DNA from: Dimorphilus gyrociliatus
Taxonomy: Eukaryota > Annelida > Polychaeta > Dinophilidae
DNA: 64,000 nt
NCBI GenBank assembly: GCA_904063045.1
Contig: CAJFCJ010000012.1
Location: 1,364,001-1,428,000, forward strand
Reading direction: 5' to 3'
Part shown: positions 23,988 through 33,829 of the stretch, one piece after another
Position numbering within the stretch: the first letter of the stretch is position 1
How the letters are laid out: the number at the start of each line of letters is the position of its first letter
Program-made: the position numbers and the translations under genes
Notes under the pieces: generated by a model
What the model was told of the DNA's origin: nothing
What the model saw: only the letters and a program-made list of their open reading frames with translations
The model's database searches: none

Positions 23988-24750
23988 TTAATAACTGTGT
24001 TTAGTATGTTTAGAGCAGTATTCCTGTATTTGTGGTATATTAAATACCGTATTCATTAGACTCTTCATCTTAGTAGACAGATTTGCATTATGTCCAAATC
24101 CTTCTAACCAAGAGAATTGTGACGCAAATTCGAAATCTGCCCACGTTAACTGTTAAATGTTAAATTAAATAGTTATTATGATATTGTATAGTAATTTTGA
24201 ATATACTTACACTATCGCCAACAAAACCCATTCCTTGTTTATTTTGATCCAATAATTTGGAAAGATTTTCTATTCCTTGTGGAAGTGTTTTATTCAAAAA
24301 TTCAGAGAGGTCCTTCTGCTTTTGAGGTCCTTCCTCCATATAAAAGTGAATTACTACACAATGATCCATAATATCGGAAATACAATCCACTATCATATCT
24401 ATCTTGGCTTGTTCAATATCGCCTTTTCCATAGTATCCTAATCTCTTCGCTAAAAGTCTACCAATAGCTCTATGTTGACATATTGTTACACCGTCAACTT
24501 CAAGGACAGGTAGATCGCCGAATGGTGTATTCTTAGCTGTTGTAAGGAGGAAAGAGAGGGTTATTCAATCATTATTAAATGTTTATCAACATCTTTAAAT
24601 GCAATTGTACATACCGAATCTAGAATCTGAAAGCCAATTTTGCATTGGTACTCTATTATCAATAAATGGTATTGAATGCATCGTAAAAAACCATCGAGCG
24701 ACATCTCCTTTGCTTTCCATATCGAAATCGGTCAATTTATAAGACGTCAT
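23988..24750 (-). CDS. Sigma-class GST-like protein, paralogue 3 (catalytic Tyr replaced by Asp)
   Basis: Third tandem copy, closest to paralogue 2. It starts at 24750 with MTSYKLTDFDMESKGDVARW: residue 8 is Asp in place of the catalytic Tyr, and residue 14 is Lys instead of Arg. The block FGDLPVLEVDGVTICQHRAI (about 24525-24460) keeps the cis-Pro but has His where the Gln-Ser pair normally supplies Ser. The helical domain (GMGFVGDSV, then LTWADFEFASQFSWLE) is complete and ends SKHTKHSY with the stop at 23988-23990. Its start lies only 278 bases from the divergent torsin start, so the two probably share a promoter region. Confidence 0.88.
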
Positions 24751-24885
24751 TTTCCCAAATATCGTAGTTTTTATATTCTTACCTATGCCAGAATGATCTG
24801 AATTAAATTTATTTACAACTATTTATAGGATTTATTATGGGTGTTCTACTGTACTATTTTTTCGTTATTCATGAGTAATCGCTAA

Positions 24886-24899
24886 TAGTGATGCCATCT
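24886..24899 (-). promoter_or_regulatory. YY1-like 14-base promoter motif between GST3 and torsin
   Basis: Read on the minus strand the sequence is AGATGGCATCACTA. It lies midway in the 278-base gap between two divergent start codons. The same pattern, AGATGGCRWYACTA, occurs at 29102 and 29460 and in a partial form at 11398. The AGATGGC core is like the YY1 site; function is inferred. Confidence 0.4.
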
Positions 24900-25028
24900 G
24901 TCGGCTAGTAGACTAGAAATTTGTTGGCCTCAGCGTTAGTGTATGGTATTGGATGCTGGAGTTGTTTCACAATATTTTTGTGATCTTTTGAAATATATTC
25001 ATATAAAATTAACATTTAATGGAGAAGA

Positions 25029-26143
25029 ATGAGATCAAGTAAATTTGGATTTCTCTTGATATTAACAGTCTTCGTAGACTTTTCCAACCAATGGATTATT
25101 CCACTTGGTATAGGCGGTTTACTCACCGGAGTTGCCTGGAAATATTTACCATGTGCCTCTGTATTTTTTGAATGCTGTGATCAGAAATGGTTTAATAAAA
25201 ATAACATTACAGGTAGTGTAAAAAAAGCTTATGAGCGATAATACAATGATTATGTAATTTAAGGTCAACTTAACCTGCGTTGCTTTTTGCAGCATTGACT
25301 AAATCATTGGAAGAAAGTTTATATGGTCAACATTTGGTATTGAAGACTGTTGTTCCAGCTTTAAAAAGACATTTAACAAATAAAAATCCTCCAAAAGCAT
25401 TAGTTTTATCTTTCCATGGATGGACAGGTGGCGGGAAGAACTACGTTAGTCGTAAGATTGCTGAAAGCCTCTTCAAAAAAGGAACAGCTAGTAAATATTA
25501 CCACTTATTTGTTGCTACCCTTCACTTTCCCCATAAAGAAATGAATAGCATTTATAAAGATAACATACAACAATGGATTAAAGGTAACGTTTCCGAATGC
25601 CCTCATCAGCTTTTCATTTTCGACGAAGTTGATAAAATGTCGGCTGGACTTATTGATGCAATTCAACCATTCATAGATTTTCACGACAATGTTGAAAATA
25701 TTGACTACCGTCATAGTATATTTTTATTCCTCAGTAATACTGGAGGTGATATGATAAATAGGCAAATGGTTAAGATGTGGCGGAATGGACTAACACGGGA
25801 TGATATTCAATTGAAAGATATGGAGTCTCTTATACAGAATTTAGCATTTAATAATAAAGACGGAACTGGTTTATGGCATAGCTCACTAGTCGAGAGAAAT
25901 TTAATAACTGCTCTGATCCCTTTTCTACCACTTGAAAAGCATCATGTCAAGAAATGCGCAAGGGATTATTTACTATCACGTTCGCATACAAAGATAGCCT
26001 ATGACGATGATTTTCTGAACCAAATTGCCAATCAGATGACTTATCAGCCAAAAGATTCTCAATTATATTCGACATCGGGCTGTAAAAGGGTTGCTCAACA
26101 CTGCGATTTGTTAATTTATAACCATAGTAACGAAGATTTATAG
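25029..26143 (+). CDS. Torsin-family AAA+ ATPase
   Basis: ER/nuclear-envelope lumenal ATPase of the torsin family, which needs LAP1/LULL1-type activators. Exons are 25029-25212 and 25293-26143 (1035 bases, 344 residues, phase-1 intron). The N-terminus has a hydrophobic signal (FGFLLILTVFVDF) and a second hydrophobic patch (PLGIGGLLTGVAW). Then come YGQHLV, Walker A GWTGGGKN (25418-25441) with the torsin-specific Asn after Lys, Walker B LFIFDEVDKM (about 25613-25642), the FLSNTGG sensor region and the C-terminal GCKRV sensor-2 cysteine motif. The Walker A has Gly where most torsins have Thr (GWTGTGKN). An out-of-frame 8-codon upstream ORF (25019-25042) overlaps the start codon. AATAAA is at 26194. 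The TOR1/2/3 subclass is not resolved. Confidence 0.93.
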
Positions 26144-26693
26144 AAAAGTATATAAATGTTAAATATTCATTCCAATAATGTCTCTTTTTAAAGAATAAAA
26201 GAAATTTTTTGGTTTATTGGAAAATATATTTATTATTAGTAATAAAAATCTTGTATCGTTTTCACTTTTCCTTCTTTTTCTTGTGCAAAAAAATTCAATG
26301 TAGAAAAAAAAAACAAATAATATTAAATGCTTGTCTAATAAGAAAATATAAGAAGGCATAAATTAGTGAGAAAAAAAATCACATCTCTAATAAATTAATA
26401 ATTATTAAATTCAAGATACTATAGCTTAAATGAGTCAAGTAAACATAAATAAATAAGCTTCTTTTATTTCGCTTTCTTCATTTTAATTTCTTATTTGGCA
26501 AAAACAATTATCATTAACTTATCTATTATATATTCTTTCTCTTTCCATTGGCTTATTTTACACAACATACATACTTTTGAAAACCACATTAAATATGTCT
26601 TTTATAACAAATAAACAAGCAGACACTAAAAAAAAAATCAAGCAACCAACTGATTATCCTAGTTATTACATATTCTTTATTTTAATTCCTTTT

Positions 26694-28521
26694 CTAATCT
26701 CCTTTTTTATCTTTTCCATTGTGAACTCCGTTCCTGACTGCCTCCTTCTTTGGTTTTTTATATGCCTGATATAAATAATATGGTAAAATGTAATTGATGA
26801 ACAATTAAATCTCCTACTCTATAAAGATATAACTATACTTTACCTTAACATAAAAGTTAGAGAACATAGCAAAAAAGATAACGGCGTATGATAAAATCCA
26901 CCATGTAAATAGAACTGGATAATTACATGGTATAAAGAATAGTTGAATTGAATGGATTGTCACGAGGGCAAATTGAAGCTATAATTATAATTTAAATATT
27001 AACTAAGATATACATATATATTTAAAATATTGTTTAAATAATCTACCAATTGCAAGCTTGTCATATACTTCTTCCACCAAATGTATTTTTGATAAGCCGG
27101 ACCTAAACCGGCAATGCCGTAATAGATGTACATCATAAAATGAATCCATGAGTTCAACCATCCGTGGAAAGTACCGAATCCACCAGCAACAAATTTTACG
27201 CCAAACCACCAACTAATTGGCATAACTCCGTGATGGAAAACGTGTAGAAAAGATATTTGATTAAATTTCTTTCTTAATACAAAAATTACCTGGGTAAAAA
27301 GAATGGAAAACGAAAGTAGAACAACAACTACAATACGTCTCATTTGTTAAACTTACTGTATCCAATAGTTCGATATATTTCGAGAGGTGAAACAACTGGC
27401 AAACTCTAAGCATCTATGAAAAAAACATATATACAATGTACAGTATATACAGTTTATATACTTTTATATATATACCCTTAGAGCGTTTGGTGAATTAGAA
27501 TAGTCAACAGGTTGACATCCATACGAATAATTACCAAACCAGCCGCAAATTCCAAACTGAAAAAAGTTAAAAATAATAATGTAGAATAATATTATGACTT
27601 GTAAACATATCTACACTACAAGTTTTATACATATTTACATTCAATTATTTAAATATATAGAAAACAGATAATGGCTACTTTTGTAATGTTGATTTTACGA
27701 TAATAAAAAATTGTCTAGTTAAAATTTTCTATAACCTCAATTGAACTCTGAAGTATTTATTAATTTAGCCTATTTCTTAATCTAACCTTCAAAGTTCAAA
27801 AGGCTTTTATATTCTTCATTACCACTATTAGGTAAAAGTAACAAAGCTCTATACTTTCAAAGCTTTTAAATAGGATTATAGAAAAATTGAACGATGGGAA
27901 TAATAAAGACTGTGGGATAGTATTATTGAATGACAAAAGGGTGTACTAGTCAAGGGAAGACCATTTGTCAACTAATTACCAATTAACTATATATAATAAC
28001 AGTCTCTTCTTCTTTTCTATTTTATGTTTGTTAGTTCTTCTTACCTCCATAAAAATATAGCCGGATAATATGACCATAGCAAAATTATAAACAATCATTA
28101 ATTCCTTTAATTTGAAAGGTTCCCGATTGGCCATTAATTTTGGTCCAATGACTTGAACAAAGATAACATATAAAATACATATGCTTAAACTTAACCATGG
28201 TGAGTCCATTAACAGCATTCCATCTGTTCGAGGATCTGCAACATAACAAAAGAAAACTTATTACAATTGTAAGAGAGAAGTGTTCAAGATTGTAAATTCT
28301 TTTCTATCTGTTTTATTTGTAATATATTATTTACAGGCAAAACAAGCCCATCTTATCGTTTATTTTAATATAAATCAGTGGAATATTATCACGTTTGTTC
28401 TTTGTCACGTGTACATTGATCGTCTAAGTCTTATGTAATATTAAATCAGAATTCCTTAGATACTGACCTGCCTTGGCCATTACACTCTGTGCATAGTTGA
28501 CGACTTGTTCAATGAGAGACA
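26694..28521 (-). CDS. Very-long-chain fatty acid elongase (ELOVL1/7/4-like)
   Basis: ER membrane 3-ketoacyl-CoA synthase that adds two carbons to long acyl-CoAs. The start at 28521 gives MSLIEQVVNYAQSVMAKAG, then DPRTDGMLLMDSPW after a long first intron. Later exons carry the multipass core: GPKLMANREPFKLKELMIVYN, CQPVDYSNSP, LLDTVIFVLRKK, and the catalytic histidine box HVFHHG (about 27245-27225), followed by GGFGTFHGWLNSWIHFMMY. The last exon is 26694-26763 and ends KDKKGD, which places KKGD as a C-terminal di-lysine (KKXX) ER retrieval signal. Total is close to 290 residues in six or seven exons. The DP-x-x-DG opening and the MANREPF block fit the ELOVL1/4/7 group rather than ELOVL2/5/6. 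Confidence 0.93.
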
Positions 28522-29101
28522 TCCTTACTCGGATATTTATTCCTTTGATTATTAAGTTTAACCTGAAATATAAGTTCACAGTTATATTAAGTTATTAAGG
28601 ACGTGGGCAAAATTCTTATTCTCTAAGAAAGGGTACAGGTCAGTTTATTCTAAAGCATGTTCAAGCAGGCCAACAAAACAGTTTTCGGGCGGCCAAAAGT
28701 CTTATTATATCAATGTAATACGTCATCGTTTGATAGAAACCTTAGCGTATAAGCTAGAGAATAATACATAAGTCAATATATAGATTACCGGTCAGGTAGG
28801 AAATTTTTGCCAAACTTAATGAGCCAGAGTAATTTATGAACAAATACGTATTTTAAAATAATTATTCAAAAGATACTTACAAAAGCGCACCTAAATCAAT
28901 TAATGCACACTCCCGCTATAGAACGTTACGCCGTTCTCGATAAGGCGAATGATAGCAGGCAAGTAGACCACGCCGGGGAGGACTATAACCTACGATTAGC
29001 GACGGAAATTCCCCTAATACATATGACGTCACATTAGAATTCCTTCTGGCAAGTTAGCCTATAACATTAATATTCAGTATTATTATATTTCTTTTAAAGG
29101 T

Positions 29102-29115
29102 AGATGGCGACACTA
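29102..29115 (+). promoter_or_regulatory. YY1-like 14-base motif, copy 2
   Basis: AGATGGCGACACTA, in the 1.1 kb spacer between the elongase start and the zinc-finger gene end. It matches the copy in the GST3/torsin promoter at 12 of 14 positions. Confidence 0.35.
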
Positions 29116-29459
29116 AGATTTTCTAGAAGTAGTTACTTGCCTTGTCCTTCAAATACCACCTTAGAATAACTCAGAAACTAGGCAACAAAGAGTAAAAAAG
29201 TATGCGAGTTATAGATTTGGAACGAACGAAAATAATAGACTGTCTGTAGGAGAAAAGGTACGTTCCTTAAAGGATGCAAGCTGTCGACGATTCTCATGAG
29301 ACTGTACAGTAGTTTAGTTTAAGAAAAAGCCACAAGAACCACTTAAAGTATTCTAAACAATAAGATTTTGAGAGGAATATACATGAAAAAGTAATGTTAT
29401 TATTAATTTAAAGGAAGCAAATCAGACCTATCTCTAAATATATGTTGAATAGAAAAGAT

Positions 29460-29473
29460 AGATGGCGATACTA
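29460..29473 (+). promoter_or_regulatory. YY1-like 14-base motif, copy 3
   Basis: AGATGGCGATACTA, 345 bases after copy 2 and in the same orientation. It differs from copy 2 at one base. Confidence 0.35.
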
Positions 29474-29666
29474 TATACAAATAGCTTTAAAGTTTTCTTC
29501 AATTAATTAATCGATCAAGTATTAATATAAACAATAACAAAGGCTAAATAATATTTATAACTGAAAATATAAATAAACTGTTTTTTATATTACAATATAG
29601 ACTGAAGAAGAAAAGATGAATTTCTCCTTGAAGAGTTTTAGATCATTCTCCATCCTTCTTCTTTTC

Positions 29667-31007
29667 TTAAATAGTTATATATTTTTCAATGTAAATATTC
29701 TCTCTGTCGGTCTGTCCCTTTCGTTCCTTAACCATCTTTAAAGCGTTTAAGTAGAACTCATTGATTGTATTTATGTCTCCTCGTTTCAAATGGGAATTTA
29801 AATGAGTTTTCAATATCATTGCGGTTTTATATTCATTCTTGCAAACCAAACAAATATAAGGTTTATCATTGGTGTGAATTCTTTTATGATCAAGTAACTT
29901 CCCCGAACTACTGAATGTTTTGTTACACAAGTCACAAGGGTATCTGGAAAGTGGATCGTGAATTGTTTTCAAATGTCTCTTTAAAGATCCCATTATATTA
30001 AATCTCTTTCCACATTCGGTGCATTCAAACTCTTCTTTTTTTTCATGTAAGGCAGCTATATGATTCTTTAAGCCAGCGTTTGTTGTAAGTTTTAAGCCGC
30101 ATAGATGGCATTGAGCTTTTTTCACACCTTGATGATGAGTACGAATATGAAAATTTACAGCGTAACGATGATGAAACCATTTTTTACATATTTCACATTG
30201 ATGTTCTTTGTTCATACCATCATGAAAGAACTTTTTATGCTTCTTCAATCCGGCTAATGACCTAAACTGTTTTGAGCATAAATCACATTTTAAAGGTGCG
30301 AAAGTCTTATGAATACTGGCTTTATGTTTATCTAAAGATGTTTTTGTGAAAAACGCTGCCATACAGGAACCACACTCAAATCTAGGAAATTTTTTCTTTG
30401 TATCGGATATTATTTTAATCGGTTTACCACTGGATTTGCTGACAATTATTTCGTTGATTTGAAGGTTATTCTGTTCTTTAATTTCGTTTAATCGAGGACT
30501 GGTACTGAGAAATTCTTTGTCTTTTTTTAGATCATTCTCTTGAAGTTCTTCTTCTTTGACAAGCATCTAAATTAGACAATGAAATATGTGGATTAACTAT
30601 ATTCAAGAATCTCATTTACTTACATAATTTTCACCATTAGCACATTCATATTCCATTATATCAATATTAGGTAATTCGACATCAATACTTGAAAAAGATT
30701 TTCTTTTTGCATTTTCGTATCCTTGCCGTAGACTACCATCAAGTTTTCTAATGGCTGTATCTAATTTCTCCAAGAGTCTTTCACTCTTAGAATATGTAAT
30801 TATTTCATCCTTTTTTGATAGTGAAGTTTCGTCCAGCCTTTCATCTTCAGTCAATGGCAAGTCTTTTGAGAGATCAGAATGAGTACTACGAAGATGACTT
30901 CGAATTGACTCTTTGCTTGTTGTTTCCTCACCACATATTGAACATTTAAACATTAAAATTGTTTTGTAGTATTGATCTATAGACTGAAAATCACATGATC
31001 CAGACAT
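29667..31007 (-). CDS. C2H2 zinc-finger protein (eight fingers), family unassigned
   Basis: Two exons: 31007 to about 30627 and 30566 to 29667, joined at a GTAAGT donor so that ...GENY runs into MLVKEEEL. I chose the ATG at 31007 (MSGSCDF) because the reading frame upstream of it has only a GTG. One N-terminal finger (FKCSICGEETTSKESIRSHL) is followed by an acidic, Ser/Lys-rich linker, then a block of seven C2H2 fingers (FECGSCMAAF, LKCDLCSKQF, HQCEICKKWF, AQCHLCGLKL, FECTECGKRF, YPCDLCNKTF and YICLVCKNEY) with mostly classical spacing. Total is about 427 residues. It is presumably a nuclear DNA-binding protein; no orthologue is recognised. It shares a 440-base divergent gap with the otubain gene. 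Confidence 0.85.
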
Positions 31008-31447
31008 CTTCGCAAATTTAATAACAGCATTAGGAACGAAAAAAATAACCACTCCGAAATAACTGCTCACCGGTTAAGACCGGTTTCCATCAGCAGTTTT
31101 CAAGAACAAGTAAACACACTGCAGCCTTTCTCCTTCCCTCCTTCCCCAAAAGTCTAGATCAGTATTTCATAAAATGCAGTTTGATTTTACAAGTTACTAA
31201 AGCTGATATAATTGTAAATACCTTTACTGGGAAACTTTATTCCTAATCAAACCAAACTCAAAAGTAAAATATTCGAATTATTCAAATAAGAAAAGTTTTT
31301 TTCTGCAACTAACATATTAAGAAAAAGTACAACCACAGTGAAGTCAATTATACTTATATTAGTATTATTTTAAAAAACTAATCAATGACCTTGACTTTTT
31401 TTGGCACATCATTATTTAGATATAAATTTGCTGTGATACCAGGGTAG

Positions 31448-32708
31448 ATGGAGAAAGCCGCAGATTTTCATTACAATGCCGGTTAATACTATATCTTATA
31501 TTATAAAATTGAACTATTTAAATACTTAGAAGTATATTTTACATATTTTAAAGCTGATTAAAAATATTTACCCTCCATAAAATTGATTTTGTAGAAAAAA
31601 ATTTCGTGCCCTCCTAATTTTAAGTATTCTTTAAATTCGTTTATTTTTTTTTAGAACAAAATTACGACGAAGAAACAATAATACAACAGCGAGAGATAGA
31701 AAAAGAAGTTTGTAGTTATGTTATAGATAAAATATTAATATATCAATCGTTTATCTACATTTACTAGATTGCTGGGTGTCAAGATCTTGTCGGTCCTAAA
31801 GAAGATTTCACTACATTGGATCGAGAGTTTGAACATGACGTTGCATTTTTGAAAAAGATACAGGTTACATAAGATCTTTTCGCAATAAATTAGATATGTT
31901 GAAGAACAATATTCAAAATAAACAGGATGTGAAGCAACGATACAGACGATTTAGAAGAATTCGAGCCGATGGTAACTGTTTCTTTCGAGCATTTGGTTTC
32001 GCATATTTTGAAAGTTTACTGAAAAATCCCGATGAATTTAAAAGGTTTTATTAAAACTAATAAAGCAAAAATATTTTTAATTCCATAAATATTCATTAGA
32101 TTTCAAGATATAGCTTTAAAAAGCAAAGATGAATTGATAACCTTAGGTTTTCCGCAGTTCACTCTTGAAGATTTTCACGAAACGGTTTATTATTAGTATT
32201 ATATTAATTAATATAACTTATATTTATATAAGATTTCCGTTATTTTGTTATAGTTCATGCAGGAATTGAATAAAATCGAAACCAATAAGTCTATTGAAGG
32301 AGTCCTTCAAACGTTTAACGACTGTGGAACTTCAGACTACATAGTGGTGTATTTGAGACTAATTGTTTCGGGCTTTCTGCAGAAGAACGAAGATTTTTAT
32401 CAGAGTTTCTTAGATGGCGGACGAACAATGAGAGAATTTTGCAATCAGGTGAAACATTATATTTCTTTCAAAGTAATACTCTTTCATTAAAAAAAAACAA
32501 TTGTCGATAGGAAGTGGAACCAATGGGTCGAGAAAGTGATCATATTCACATAATCGCTCTTAGCCAAGCCACTGGGATTTGCGTCCAAGTTGATTATATG
32601 GATAGAGGAGATGGAAATCTGATTTCCCATGTCTTCCCCGAAGATAGTTCTCCCAGCATTTATCTATTGTACAAACCCGGTCACTACGATATTCTTTATA
32701 AAGAATAA
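31448..32708 (+). CDS. OTUB1: Otubain-1 (OTUB1) deubiquitinase
   Basis: Cysteine protease of the OTU family that cleaves Lys48-linked ubiquitin chains and can block E2 enzymes such as UBC13. Seven exons: join(31448..31481, 31655..31707, 31768..31863, 31926..32044, 32100..32184, 32254..32448, 32511..32708), 780 bases, 259 residues, close to the 271 of human OTUB1. It starts MEKAADFHYNAEQNYDEE, an acidic N-terminus like the E2-binding arm. The catalytic Asp-Cys block is RADGNCFFRAFGF (about 31965-32005), and the C-terminal block PGHYDILYKE carries the catalytic His. GTSDYIVVYLRL and ESDHIHIIALSQA are otubain signatures. AATAAA occurs at 32803. Confidence 0.96.
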
Positions 32709-32709
32709 T

Positions 32710-33825
32710 TAACTAAAAGTTTATTTTTCCCATGTAAGAATTATTTTTTAATACTGTACTATCAAAGATTTAATAATATAAGAAAGTGTGTATTAAAATA
32801 TAAATAAAGGCACTAAATCTTTTTAGTGTAAATCCTGTTTCATATAAAGCCATTTAATCTCATTACCACTAAGCTATTTTCTGAAATGGGTCAATTTGAT
32901 TTAGATGTACAAATTGGATATCAGATACGCTTCGATTGAAACATCATGCATAACCTTAAACATTGTAGAGAATCCGTGCATCAGTCTCATCTTTAAGGTT
33001 TCAATAAAGTATCATTAAATCGTTTCTCTTCAAAGCTTAGCGTACGAAAATATTTTCCTTGCTAATAAAATAAGTCTGCTTAGTTTCTAATGGAAAAGAA
33101 ATAGCATTAAAATTTCATGTAGTCGTATTAATTTTAAATCAAATACGGATAATTACATGCCCGGATCTTTATTTGTAAATAACCCATTTCTGATATCTTG
33201 ACCTTTTCATTGAGTTCTATCTATTCCGAAGTATTTTGATCTTATTTTTTGGCGGCTAATTTATAGTTTGACCCTTTACAAAAAAAAACTACTTAAAAGG
33301 AAATTTGCATAAAAATTGAAAAGATAAATGATATTTGAAAATTGAAATGATTGCATGTGATTAAACCAAAAGTAGCTTGGAAGAAAAACACCATTCTGGA
33401 CAGATGTTTTATAAACGAAAATCATTGAGGGGGTCCCTCACGAGGTCAAAAATTCAAGTCAGCAGGTGTTTTATACAATAGAAAATGGTGCTAATTTATT
33501 TTTGGAATGAACGATTTTAGTTTTTTAATGATGAAAAATGTTGCATAAGGAAATTGAAAATTCGCTTTTATTACTGTTTTAAGTAATCCTGCTGTTGCAT
33601 AAAAAATTATTATTATTCATGAAAAAGGTTTTATTGAGTCGTTGTAATACTAAATTGGCATAATATAGAAAACTGGTTGAGTTTCGTTGTCAATCTTGTG
33701 GTGAATTTTTTGTATTTCTAACAGATACATAGGACAAGATGAAAGTTCAATCTCTTTCCACCAAATCTATGCATGAAAAGGAAGATTTTTTCCGTTTTTT
33801 ATACAATTATGAATACATTAGATGG
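32710..33825. other. Intergenic, nothing recognised
   Basis: Spacer between the convergent otubain and ADCY10 3' ends. It begins with the otubain polyadenylation signal (32803). No open frame, repeat or RNA gene stands out. Confidence 0.45.
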
Positions 33826-33829
33826 TGTT

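Noticed and set aside
30612-31070. An upstream extension of the zinc-finger protein to 31070
   Set aside because: The extension would begin at GTG, not ATG; the first ATG in frame is 31007.
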